From JBBPYC01 sp038200275 (lineage in GTDB: Bacteria > Pseudomonadota > Gammaproteobacteria > Burkholderiales > Burkholderiaceae_C): a stretch of 48,435 bases of DNA. Numbering within the stretch: the first letter of the stretch is position 1; the number at the start of each line of letters is the position of its first letter. The notes beneath the pieces are model-generated. The model was not told the origin of the DNA and did no database searches. It was given only the letters and a program-made list of their open reading frames with translations. Positions 41,776 to 48,435 of the stretch are shown here, piece after piece. The position numbers and the translations under genes are program-made. The stretch is taken from assembly GCA_038200275.1 (NCBI GenBank), contig JBBPYC010000102.1, positions 1 through 48,435 on the forward strand. The letters are read 5' to 3'.

Positions 41776-43746
41776 TTACTTCTTGACTTCCCGGACTTCG
41801 GCATCGACCACATCGTCGTCGGCAGCCTGACCACCACGCGAAGACCCGCTGCTGCCGGCAGCCGCTGCGCCTTGCGCCCCGGCGCCCATGCCGGCCGATG
41901 CGCCCGCAGCGGCTTCTTCGGCCTGCATGTTGGCGTACATCTTCTCGCCGAGCTTCTGGCTAGCAGTCATCACAGCGTTGGACTTCTCTTCTATCGCGGA
42001 TTTGTCCTCGCCTTTCAACGCAGTCTCGAGTTCCGCAATTGCGGACTCGATCGTCTGCTTTTCTTCTGCCTCGAGCTTGTCACCATGCTCCAGCATGCTC
42101 TTGCGCACACTGTGCAACGTGGCTTCACCCTGATTACGCGCCTGCACAATTTCGAGCTTTTTCTTGTCGTCGGCCGCATTCAGCTCCGCATCCTTCACCA
42201 TCTGCTGAATCTCGGCTTCCGACAGGCCTGTGTTCGCCTTGATGGTGATCTTGTTTTCCTTGCCCGTGCCTTTGTCTTTCGCGCCGACGTGCAGAATGCC
42301 ATTGGCGTCAATGTCGAACGACACTTCAATCTGCGGCATGCCACGCGCTGACGGTGGAATGCCTTCAAGGTTGAACTCGCCAAGCAATTTGTTCGCCGTC
42401 GCAATCTCACGCTCGCCCTGGTAGACCTTGATCGTCACGGCAGGCTGGTTGTCGTCGGCCGTTGAGAAAGTCTGCGCGAACTTGGTCGGGATCGTGGTGT
42501 TCTTCGTGATCATCTTGGTCATCACGCCGCCCAGCGTCTCGATGCCCAGCGACAGCGGCGTCACGTCGAGCAGCAGCACGTCTTTTCGGTCGCCAGACAG
42601 CACCTGGCCCTGGATCGCAGCGCCGACGGCAACTGCTTCGTCCGGGTTCACATCTTTGCGCGGCTCCTTACCGAAGAATTCCTTCACCTTTTCCTGCACC
42701 TTCGGCATGCGGGACATACCGCCGACCAGGATCACGTCGTTGATCGCGCTCACGTCGATGCCAGCATCCTTGATCGCGGTGCGGCACGGCGCGATGGTGC
42801 GCTCGATCAACTCGTCGACCAGCGATTCGAGCTTGGCGCGCGTGAGCTTGATGTTCAGATGCTTCGGGCCGCTCGCATCCGCCGTGATGTACGGCAGATT
42901 GATGTCGGTCTGCGAGCTGTTCGACAGTTCAATCTTGGCTTTCTCAGCCGCTTCCTTCAGGCGCTGCAGCGCGAGCACGTCCTTGCCGAGATCGACGCCC
43001 TGATCCTTCTTGAACTCGGAAATGATGAAGTCGATGATGCGCTGGTCGAAGTCTTCGCCACCGAGAAACGTGTCGCCGTTGGTGGACAACACTTCGAACT
43101 GCTTTTCGCCGTCGACGTCCGCAATCTCGATGATCGAGATGTCGAACGTGCCGCCGCCAAGGTCGTAGACCGCAATCTTGCGATCGCGCTTGTCCTGTTT
43201 GTCAAGGCCGAATGCGAGTGCAGCCGCGGTCGGCTCGTTGATGATGCGCTTGACATCCAGACCCGCAATGCGGCCCGCGTCTTTGGTGGCTTGACGCTGG
43301 CTGTCGTTGAAGTAGGCTGGCACCGTGATCACGGCTTCCGTGACGGGCTCGCCGAGGAAGTCTTCCGCGGTCTTCTTCATCTTGCGAAGGATTTCTGCGC
43401 TGACTTGCTGCGGTGCAAGCTTCTGGCCACGCGCATCGACCCAGGCGTCGCCGTTGTCGGCCTTGACAATCTTGTAGGGCATCAAGTCGATGTCCTTTTG
43501 CACTTCCTTTTCGTCAAACTTGCGACCAATCAGGCGCTTGACGGCGTAGATCGTGTTCTTCGGGTTCGTGACGGCTTGTCGCTTGGCCGAAGCCCCGACG
43601 ATGATGTCGCCGTTTTCCTGATAAGCCACGATGGACGGCGTGGTGCGCGCACCTTCGCTGTTTTCAATCACGCGGGTGGTGTTCCCCTCCATGATCGATA
43701 CGCAGCTGTTCGTCGTGCCGAGGTCGATGCCAATGATTCTTGCCAT
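41776..43746 (-). CDS. dnaK: Chaperone DnaK (Hsp70)
   Basis: The main Hsp70 chaperone, 656 residues. Signatures: ATP-binding IGIDLGTTNSC, the second phosphate loop IAVYDLGGGTFDISI, ILVGGMSRMPKV, linker LLLDVTPLSLG, and the substrate-binding domain with TKNTTIPTKFAQTFSTA. The C-terminal lid ends in the acidic DDDVVDAEVREVKK, matching the usual EEVKD-like tail. The ATG at 43746 has GGAGC upstream and begins MARIIGID; upstream in-frame codons are not native. Confidence 0.98.
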   Translation of the reverse strand: MARIIGIDLGTTNSCVSIMEGNTTRVIENSEGARTTPSIVAYQENGDIIVGASAKRQAVTNPKNTIYAVKRLIGRKFDEKEVQKDIDLMPYKIVKADNGDAWVDARGQKLAPQQVSAEILRKMKKTAEDFLGEPVTEAVITVPAYFNDSQRQATKDAGRIAGLDVKRIINEPTAAALAFGLDKQDKRDRKIAVYDLGGGTFDISIIEIADVDGEKQFEVLSTNGDTFLGGEDFDQRIIDFIISEFKKDQGVDLGKDVLALQRLKEAAEKAKIELSNSSQTDINLPYITADASGPKHLNIKLTRAKLESLVDELIERTIAPCRTAIKDAGIDVSAINDVILVGGMSRMPKVQEKVKEFFGKEPRKDVNPDEAVAVGAAIQGQVLSGDRKDVLLLDVTPLSLGIETLGGVMTKMITKNTTIPTKFAQTFSTADDNQPAVTIKVYQGEREIATANKLLGEFNLEGIPPSARGMPQIEVSFDIDANGILHVGAKDKGTGKENKITIKANTGLSEAEIQQMVKDAELNAADDKKKLEIVQARNQGEATLHSVRKSMLEHGDKLEAEEKQTIESAIAELETALKGEDKSAIEEKSNAVMTASQKLGEKMYANMQAEEAAAGASAGMGAGAQGAAAAGSSGSSRGGQAADDDVVDAEVREVKK

Positions 43747-43812
43747 TTTGATGAAGCTCCGAAAAAGTTGAATTCGTTGAAGTGTCGAAAGAAACGCTCG
43801 TCTTGAACCGAA

Positions 43813-43840
43813 GGTGTGGGCCTGCTGCTGCAGTTTCAAG
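43813..43840 (-). promoter_or_regulatory. Sigma-32-type heat-shock promoter for dnaK
   Basis: On the minus strand CTTGAAA (43840-43834) is followed after 13 bases by CCCACACC (43820-43813). The first element is a perfect match to the sigma-32 -35 consensus and the second resembles the CCCCAT-type -10, at a suitable spacing. It lies between grpE and dnaK, so dnaK would have its own heat-shock promoter. The leader would be about 60 bases. Confidence 0.6.
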
Positions 43841-43883
43841 AGCGCGAAGTCACGCGCACTTGCACAGTGCCCGGGCAGGCCGG

Positions 43884-44618
43884 TCAGCTTGGCGCGGAAA
43901 CCATCACCAACGCGGGCCGCAGCACCCGCTCGGCGATCGTGTAGCCCTTTTGCAGGACCGTCACCACGCTGTTCGGCGCCATCGCAGGCTGACCGGGCGC
44001 GGCCGGAGCCACCCCGATTGCGTGGTGCTGATTGGGATCGAATTTCTCACCTGGTTTCGGATCGACCGGCAGGACCTTGTTGCGCTCCAGCGCAGCTTTG
44101 AGCTGCTGCAACGTGCCGTTCGTGCCGTCCTGGATCTGTTGCACGGTGGCGTTCTTGATCGCAAGGCCGGCTTCCAGGCTGTCGAGCACGGGCAACATGC
44201 TCTCGGCAAATGCTTCGACGGCGAATTTGCGTGCCTTGGATACTTCGTCGTCGGCGCGGCGGCGTGCGTTCTCAGCATCCGCCTTGGCGCGCAGGTACTG
44301 GTCAGCCAATTCGCCGCTTTTGGCTCTCAGCATCGCAATTTCGGCTTGCAGATCTGCTGCAGCGGCAGCATCGCCAAACGCTGGGGCATCGGCTTCGCCG
44401 GAGTCAGATGACTGCGCCTCGGTAGCGATCGGAGGCTGCCCGGTTGCATTGCTTGGCGGAGACTGAGGCCTGGCCTGTGAGGGCATCGATGCTTGCGATG
44501 GCTGTTGTTGTGCCTGTGAAAACGCCTCAGGCGTGCGGGCAGCCATTGGAGCGGGCTGCGACGACGGGGTGGCTGGCTGAGATGGTCGGCCGGATTCGGT
44601 CGGCACTGGGTCGCTCAT
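43884..44618 (-). CDS. grpE: Nucleotide exchange factor GrpE
   Basis: Releases ADP from DnaK. The 244-residue protein has a long coiled coil (LQAEIAMLRAKSGELADQYL onwards, with RRRADDEVSKARKFAVEAFA) and the C-terminal beta domain (GEKFDPNQHHAIG, VVTVLQKGYTIAERVLRPA), both diagnostic. The first 85 residues are a Pro/Gln/Ser/Ala-rich, probably disordered extension longer than in E. coli GrpE. The ATG at 44618 has GAGGAAAC upstream. It is the first chaperone gene of the operon, with the DUF1232 gene just upstream. Confidence 0.97.
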   Translation of the reverse strand: MSDPVPTESGRPSQPATPSSQPAPMAARTPEAFSQAQQQPSQASMPSQARPQSPPSNATGQPPIATEAQSSDSGEADAPAFGDAAAAADLQAEIAMLRAKSGELADQYLRAKADAENARRRADDEVSKARKFAVEAFAESMLPVLDSLEAGLAIKNATVQQIQDGTNGTLQQLKAALERNKVLPVDPKPGEKFDPNQHHAIGVAPAAPGQPAMAPNSVVTVLQKGYTIAERVLRPALVMVSAPS

Positions 44619-44663
44619 TGCTGTTTCCTCGAGGTTTTTGGGGTTGGATTCAAAGACAGTGCG

Positions 44664-44693
44664 GGTGTGGCGGCGAAGCCGCGCGCCCACACC
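44664..44693 (-). terminator. Hairpin between DUF1232 gene and grpE
   Basis: GGTGTGG (44664-44670) pairs with CCACACC (44687-44693), and inside it CGGC pairs with GCCG around GAA, with a five-base bulge. It lies just after the DUF1232 stop and before grpE. No T-run follows on the minus strand, so it may be a partial terminator or an mRNA processing/stability element. Confidence 0.35.
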
Positions 44694-44713
44694 GAACCAA
44701 TCGCTGAGGCGGC

Positions 44714-45016
44714 TCAGCCGTGCACCGGGCGCTGTGCCCCGCCGCGCTTGCTGTCCACGCCTGCGCGCAGCGCGCCCAGCAGGTCAGGCGGCAGCAATTT
44801 GGTTGCGAACTGCAGCAGCAGGTAGGCAATCAGACCATCGTCGAGCCAGCCGATCAGCGGAATGTCGGGTATCAGATCGAATGGCATCAGCACGTAGAGC
44901 ACCGCTGCACCGATTAGTAACTTGGACGACATCGGCGCGCGTGGATCCCGCACCAGCGCATAAGCCAGTGCGATCTCTTTCTTGAAACGAAGCCACAGAC
45001 GGGCGAAATTCAACAT
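44714..45016 (-). CDS. DUF1232 (YkvA-family) membrane protein
   Basis: A 100-residue protein with the DUF1232 signature LYVLMPFDLIPDIP followed by LIGWLDDGLIAYLLLQ, forming one or two membrane helices preceded by a basic amphipathic start (LWLRFKKEIALAYALVRDP). The molecular function is unknown. The ATG has GAGGAA five bases upstream. It lies upstream of grpE on the same strand, and its own upstream region has a heat-shock-like promoter and an unusual leader. Confidence 0.9.
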   Translation of the reverse strand: MLNFARLWLRFKKEIALAYALVRDPRAPMSSKLLIGAAVLYVLMPFDLIPDIPLIGWLDDGLIAYLLLQFATKLLPPDLLGALRAGVDSKRGGAQRPVHG

Positions 45017-45021
45017 GGCGA

Positions 45022-45066
45022 TTCCTCTAATGGGGCCGAAAAAAACCGCTCCCGGCAGCGAACGGT
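45022..45066 (-). promoter_or_regulatory. Leader element: terminator-like hairpin plus possible fourU-type Shine-Dalgarno pairing
   Basis: On the minus strand ACCGTTC (45066-45060) pairs with GAGCGGT (45051-45045), with one T-G wobble, and is followed by a run of seven Ts (45045-45039), giving an intrinsic-terminator shape. The same T-run continues as TTTTTC (45043-45038), which can pair base-for-base (two U-G wobbles) with the Shine-Dalgarno GAGGAA (45027-45022) across a ten-base loop. The Shine-Dalgarno belongs to the DUF1232 gene. The two structures would be alternative uses of one U-run. Pairing is seen in the sequence; regulation is inference. Confidence 0.45.
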
Positions 45067-45078
45067 GCCCGATTTAAA

Positions 45079-45107
45079 TAGCTTGGGTCAGCCGATGCGT
45101 TTTCAAC
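45079..45107 (-). promoter_or_regulatory. Sigma-32-like promoter upstream of DUF1232-grpE
   Basis: On the minus strand GTTGAAA (45107-45101) and CCCAAGCTA (45087-45079) are separated by 13 bases, the same spacing as in the dnaK promoter. They match six of seven bases of the sigma-32 -35 box and most of the -10 box. It lies downstream of the terminator of the Bax-inhibitor gene and about 60 bases before the DUF1232 start, which places DUF1232 and grpE under heat-shock control. Confidence 0.5.
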
Positions 45108-45129
45108 CCGGTCGCATCTCCGACAAGCC

Positions 45130-45155
45130 AAAAAAAGCCCCGCACGAAGCGGGGC
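45130..45155 (-). terminator. Intrinsic terminator of the Bax-inhibitor-1 family gene
   Basis: On the minus strand GCCCCGC pairs with GCGGGGC (7 bp) around a five-base loop, followed by seven Ts (complement of the A-run 45130-45136). It lies 60 bases after the stop of the Bax-inhibitor-1 gene. This is a textbook rho-independent terminator. Confidence 0.9.
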
Positions 45156-45215
45156 ACTGAAATGATCCGCAGCATGCGCGTGCTGCCGGGGAAAAAGCCG
45201 TTGAAACGGCAGCGA

Positions 45216-45917
45216 TCAGTCGCTGTCGCCGCTCGTGATCCCCAGCAACATCAGCAGGCTTTGGAATACGTTGAACAAGTCCAGATACAGGCGCAGCGTG
45301 GCGCTGATGTAGTTTGTCTCTCCGCCGTCCAGAATCTGCTTCAGGTCATACAACATGAACGCGCTGAAGATGCCGATCGCGGCCACCGAAATGGCGAGCA
45401 TGCCGGCGGTCGAGCCCACAAACACATTGATCACCGCGCCCACAATCAGCACCAGTGCACCGACCATGAGCCATTTGCCCATACCGGACAGGTCACGTTT
45501 GATTACGCTGGCCAGGCTCGCCATCACGAAGAACACGCCGGCGGTGCCGCCGAATGCCGTCATGATCAGCTGGGTGCCATTGGAAAGGCCGAGCACCATC
45601 GCGATCAGCCGCGACAGCATCAGGCCCATGAAGAATGTGAATGCAAGCAGCACCGGCACGCCAGCCGCCGAGTTCTTGGTCTTCTCGATTGCGTACATGA
45701 AACCGAACGCACCGCCCATGAACACGACAAGGCCCAGTCCGCCAGTCAGGCTCTGCGTGATGCCGGTTGCCACACCCACCCAGGCGCCCAGCACCGTCGG
45801 CAACATGCTCAGCGCAAGCAGCCAGTAGGTATTGCGCATCACGCGGTGGCGCTCGGCTGGCAATGAGCCGCCGCCATAGCCAGCGCCCCGATCAATCGTT
45901 TGCAGGTTTTCGTTCAT
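45216..45917 (-). CDS. Bax inhibitor-1/YccA-family membrane protein
   Basis: A 233-residue protein with about seven membrane helices, matching the TMBIM/YccA family. Typical stretches are RNTYWLLALSMLPTVLGAWV, LVVFMGGAFGFMYAIEKTKN, GVFFVMASLASVIKRDLSGM, and the C-terminal FSAFMLYDLKQILDGGETNY with acidic residues, ending in LRLYLDLFNVFQSLLMLLG. E. coli YccA inhibits the FtsH protease; other members are pH-gated calcium leak channels. AAGGAG lies upstream of the ATG. It is monocistronic, with its own terminator. Confidence 0.95.
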   Translation of the reverse strand: MNENLQTIDRGAGYGGGSLPAERHRVMRNTYWLLALSMLPTVLGAWVGVATGITQSLTGGLGLVVFMGGAFGFMYAIEKTKNSAAGVPVLLAFTFFMGLMLSRLIAMVLGLSNGTQLIMTAFGGTAGVFFVMASLASVIKRDLSGMGKWLMVGALVLIVGAVINVFVGSTAGMLAISVAAIGIFSAFMLYDLKQILDGGETNYISATLRLYLDLFNVFQSLLMLLGITSGDSD

Positions 45918-46162
45918 GGAATGACTTGCTCCTTCGGTGGGAATGGATTGCAGTGGAACGGCAGATCGGGGCGACCCGTCGCCACTTCAATGGCTCGCAC
46001 TCATTGTAAAGAGCTGATTGAGCCAGCAGAAGTTCCTGCGCAATGGGCCCCAGCGAAAGTTGTGTAGGCACTGGCTTCGCTATGCTGCGCGCTTCGCCAA
46101 TCTTTGCGCTCAGGCGATTTAACCGATCGGAAATGGGGCGCGGTCACCCTTGCAACACCTAT

Positions 46163-46579
46163 ATGAAGTCGAAATCGTTTCTGGAACTGGCCGACGTGAA
46201 GGCCATCGCAGCCGCAGCCGAAGCATGCGCGGCAAAGAACCAATGGGCGGTCGCCATCGCCGTGGTCGATGACGGAGGCCATCTGTTGTGGCTGCAACGG
46301 CTCGATGGCGCGGCGCCAATCGCTGCGCAGATCGCGATCGCCAAAGCCACCACCGCCGCGCTCGGTCGGCGCGCTTCGGCCGAATACGAGCAGATGATCA
46401 ACGGCGGCCGCAATGCGTTTCTGAGTGCGCCGGGTCTGGTCGGCATGCTTGAAGGTGGCGTGCCGATCCTGCACGACGGCCAATGCCTGGGCGCCGTTGG
46501 CGTCAGTGGTGTGAAGGCACCGGAAGATGCGCAAGTTGCCAGCGTCGGCGTGGCAGCCGCTGTGCAGCCGGAAGCCTGA
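46163..46579 (+). CDS. GlcG/HbpS-family haem-binding-type protein
   Basis: A 138-residue protein of the GlcG/HbpS (DUF336) family: AVAIAVVDDGGHLLWLQRLDGA, IAQAAIAIAKA-like helix with AKATTAALGRRA, INGGRNAFLSAPGLVGMLEGGVPI and GAVGVSGVKAPEDAQVA. Relatives bind haem or cobalamin or lie in glycolate operons; the ligand here is not known. The start at 46163 begins the family N-terminus, but the ribosome binding site is weak and ATG 46133 is possible. No neighbouring partner is evident. Confidence 0.88.
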   Translation: MKSKSFLELADVKAIAAAAEACAAKNQWAVAIAVVDDGGHLLWLQRLDGAAPIAAQIAIAKATTAALGRRASAEYEQMINGGRNAFLSAPGLVGMLEGGVPILHDGQCLGAVGVSGVKAPEDAQVASVGVAAAVQPEA

Positions 46580-46674
46580 TCAACCTCCACGCGGTCATGC
46601 GTGCACGCACGCCCGACGCCAAGCGGCAATTGCTGCTGCTTGGTGCGTGCAGAAGTTGGCGCTGAACCCTGGCT

Positions 46675-47088
46675 TCAGGGGCGAGCCGGCTCCGTCACGA
46701 ATCCGAGCCGGCGCACCCCGGCGCGTTGGGCGAGCGCCAGCGCTTGCGCCACACGTTCATAGCGCACATCCTTGTCGCCGCGAATGTGCACCGCAGGCTG
46801 CGGCAGCGACTGCGCAAGTTGTTCAAGCCGAGTCGCCAGCACGGCATCGGACATCAGCTCGCCATTCCAGAAATAGCTGCCCTGCGCATCGACCGTAAGC
46901 TGCACGGTCTCAGGCTTGTCGACTTCGCGCACGTTGCTTGCAGCCGGCAACTCGATGTTGACCGCGTGCTTGAGCACCGGCACGGTGATGATGAAGATGA
47001 TCAGCAGCACCAGCATCACGTCGACCATCGGCGTCATGTTGATCTCGTTCATCACCTCGTCGGTGTCGTCCTGGGTTCCGAAAGCCAT
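46675..47088 (-). CDS. exbD: Biopolymer transport protein ExbD
   Basis: A 137-residue ExbD/TolR family protein: cytoplasmic start, then NEINMTPMVDVMLVLLIIFIITVP with the essential transmembrane Asp, and a periplasmic domain (VQLTVDAQGSYFWNGE, HIRGDKDVRYERVAQAL). With ExbB it uses the proton gradient to energise TonB. It follows exbB by six bases on the minus strand and is last in the operon. TolR is the homologous alternative, but the tonB gene upstream fixes it as ExbD. Confidence 0.94.
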   Translation of the reverse strand: MAFGTQDDTDEVMNEINMTPMVDVMLVLLIIFIITVPVLKHAVNIELPAASNVREVDKPETVQLTVDAQGSYFWNGELMSDAVLATRLEQLAQSLPQPAVHIRGDKDVRYERVAQALALAQRAGVRRLGFVTEPARP

Positions 47089-47094
47089 GGCGTG

Positions 47095-47829
47095 TCAACT
47101 GTTGTGGATTGGGTGCGGATTCGGTGCCGCTACCCGGTCGGTGCGGTTGCCGCCCGACGTGATGCGCGCACCGGTCACAAGCAGCGCATGCAGGTCGTAT
47201 GCGAAGTGGTTGAGCCGGCCCAGCACCGACTTGTTGCCGCGCACCAGCGCGTTGTAGCCAAGCACTGCGGGAATAGCGACCACCAGCCCGAGCGCGGTCA
47301 TGATCAGGGCCTCGCCGATCGGGCCGGCCACTTTGTCGATCGTGGCGGTGCCGGCCAGCCCGATTGCCAGCAGCGCGTGATAGATGCCCCAGACGGTGCC
47401 GAACAGACCCACAAACGGTGCGGTCGAGCCGACCGAAGCCAGGATGGCGAGACCCGACTGCAGCCGCGCGGTGAACACGTCGATCGCATTGCGCAGCGCC
47501 CGCGTGACCCAGTCGCTGGGATCCAGCTCGGCTTGCAATTGCGCGCCGCCATTGCGGTGGTGCAGCGCCGCTTCTCGGCCCTCCTGAGCCAGCAGCCGAA
47601 AAGGATTGCCGGCCCCGCCACCCAGGCCCGACAAACCGGCGGCGAAGTCGGGACTGCGCCAGAACTGTTCAGAACGCCGCGCGAGCCGCCGGTACTTCAA
47701 CAGATCAAGCGTCTTGAGCGCGATCACGCACCAAGAAGCGATCGACATCACCAGCAGCAACACCGCGGTGATGCGAGTGACCACGTCACCTTGGGTCCAG
47801 ACGTGGACCAGGCCGAATTGCGAATCCAT
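47095..47829 (-). CDS. exbB: Biopolymer transport protein ExbB
   Basis: A 244-residue MotA/TolQ/ExbB-family proton channel with three membrane segments: RITAVLLLVMSIASWCVIAL near the start, then LAILASVGSTAPFVGLFGTV and GEALIMTALGLVVAIPAVLGYNA. The order tonB-exbB-exbD on the minus strand indicates the TonB energising complex. The ATG at 47829 is 50 bases after the tonB stop and has a GAGG-type site upstream. Confidence 0.95.
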   Translation of the reverse strand: MDSQFGLVHVWTQGDVVTRITAVLLLVMSIASWCVIALKTLDLLKYRRLARRSEQFWRSPDFAAGLSGLGGGAGNPFRLLAQEGREAALHHRNGGAQLQAELDPSDWVTRALRNAIDVFTARLQSGLAILASVGSTAPFVGLFGTVWGIYHALLAIGLAGTATIDKVAGPIGEALIMTALGLVVAIPAVLGYNALVRGNKSVLGRLNHFAYDLHALLVTGARITSGGNRTDRVAAPNPHPIHNS

Positions 47830-47879
47830 GGGAGAGGAGCCTCGTAGAGGAGAAAGAAGAAAGAAGCGACCGAACTCGA

Positions 47880-48435
47880 TTATTCAAGGACGAAATTGAT
47901 CGGGACGTTGAACCACATTGCCTCTGGCACGCCGCCGCGCTTGCCCGGCACGTACCGCCAGCCCAACGCAGTTTCCAGCGCCGTGCGGTCCAGCCGGTCG
48001 AACCCGCTGGAGCGACCGATCTCGGCGTTCGCAGCGCGGCCATCGATGCCGATCAGCACGCGCACCGTCACCTTGCCCTGCTCGCCAAGACGCCTACTCA
48101 TGGCCGGATAGGCGGGCGGCGGGTTCTGCAGATAGGTTGCATTGCTCGACGGCAATTCGACCTTCGGTGCTGCAGTGGGCGCTGCAATGGGCGCAGGCGC
48201 TGCCACCGGTGCAGGCGGCGTTGCGCGCGCAGGCACGACTGGCGTGGCAACGGGAGGCGACGGCGCAGGCGCTTCTTCGACCACCGGCGGGCGCGGCGCC
48301 GGCGTGAGCCGCGGCGCAGGCCGTGGTCTTGCCGGAGGTTTGGGTGCGAGGGGAGGGGGTTTGCGCGGTGGCGGTGGCGGTGGCGGTGGCGGTGGCGGTG
48401 GCGGTGGCGGTGGCGGTGGGGGTGGTGGGGGTGGG
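47880..48435 (-). CDS. tonB: Energy transducer TonB (N-terminus off the right edge)
   Basis: The frame is open to the right edge and only the C-terminal 184 codons are present. The C-terminal domain is typical of TonB: NPPPAYPAMSRRLGEQGKVT, VRVLIGIDGRA, SSGFDRLDRTALETAL and a final VPINFVLE. Before it lies an Ala/Pro linker and, nearest the edge, an extended run of prolines encoded by the GGTGGC repeats, spanning the periplasm. The N-terminal membrane anchor is outside the window. A downstream GTG (48284) could look like a start but lies within the linker. Confidence 0.93.
   Translation of the reverse strand, partial: PPPPPPPPPPPPPPPPPPPPPPPRKPPPLAPKPPARPRPAPRLTPAPRPPVVEEAPAPSPPVATPVVPARATPPAPVAAPAPIAAPTAAPKVELPSSNATYLQNPPPAYPAMSRRLGEQGKVTVRVLIGIDGRAANAEIGRSSGFDRLDRTALETALGWRYVPGKRGGVPEAMWFNVPINFVLE
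48367..48414 (+). repeat. Hexanucleotide tandem repeat GGTGGC, eight units, inside tonB
   Basis: Eight perfect copies of GGTGGC are followed by GGTGGG-type variants to the window edge. On the coding (minus) strand they read as CCA/CCG, i.e. a run of prolines in the TonB linker. Unit length is a multiple of three, so changes in copy number would alter linker length without shifting the frame. Confidence 0.9.

Noticed and set aside
48284..48284. GTG as a possible start giving a short TonB-like protein
   Set aside because: The frame continues upstream to the window edge with a proline-rich linker typical of TonB, so this is an internal codon.

Overview
The window is GC-rich, densely coded and typical of a free-living betaproteobacterium of the order Burkholderiales. 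This is inferred from gene content: a homodimeric-type pyruvate dehydrogenase E1, an E2 with two lipoyl domains, an E3 with its own N-terminal lipoyl domain, a grpE-dnaK-dnaJ order, an etfBA pair next to a long acyl-CoA dehydrogenase, and the exosortase-A-associated enzyme families. The genus cannot be named from the sequence alone. No insertion sequence, prophage or CRISPR array was seen.

Layout. 0-0.5 kb: the end of an unknown reading frame, a non-coding stretch and a tRNA-Ser(UGA). 0.5-4.6 kb (minus): folD, a FixJ-type response regulator and a PAS-domain membrane sensor kinase. 4.8-11.2 kb (plus): aceE-aceF-lpdA, the complete pyruvate dehydrogenase complex, divergent from the sensor kinase. 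11.4-13.5 kb (minus): a secreted small protein, the tRNA hydroxylase trhO and an NlpC/P60 lipoprotein. 13.8-14.7 kb: an acrylyl-CoA reductase-type dehydrogenase. 14.8-22.2 kb: a divergent cluster of enzymes of the 'exosortase A system-associated' families (hydrolase 2, hydrolase 1, AMP-forming acyl ligase, PLP decarboxylase), plus a periplasmic TPR protein, a GNAT-like protein and a phytanoyl-CoA dioxygenase homologue, with no exosortase and no acyl carrier protein beside them. 22.2-24.3 kb (minus): MoxR ATPase and DUF58 protein. 24.4-30.9 kb (plus): a fatty/organic-acid oxidation block (HDAC-like amidohydrolase, enoyl-CoA hydratase family, etfB, etfA, acyl-CoA dehydrogenase, nitronate monooxygenase family).

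31.0-34.0 kb (plus): a sulfur block with a periplasmic binding protein fused to a rhodanese, then a molybdenum sulfite dehydrogenase (SorA-like) and its cytochrome c (SorB-like). 34.2-37.7 kb (minus): lipid A phosphoethanolamine transferase, S-formylglutathione hydrolase and an Asp-nucleophile alpha/beta hydrolase. 37.9-40.4 kb (plus): an MCE lipid-transport set (permease, MCE protein, lipoprotein) without its ATPase. 40.4-45.0 kb (minus): dnaJ, dnaK, grpE and a DUF1232 membrane protein, with heat-shock sigma-32-like promoters. 45.2-48.4 kb: a Bax-inhibitor-1 family protein, a GlcG/HbpS-family protein and a tonB-exbB-exbD operon whose tonB runs off the right edge.

The most interesting signals are: (1) the leader of the DUF1232 gene, where a sigma-32-like promoter is followed by a terminator-like hairpin whose U-run can pair with the Shine-Dalgarno sequence in the style of a fourU RNA thermometer; (2) the exosortase-associated enzyme cluster lacking exosortase and carrier protein but carrying extra tailoring genes; and (3) the binding-protein/rhodanese fusion coupled to sulfite oxidation.
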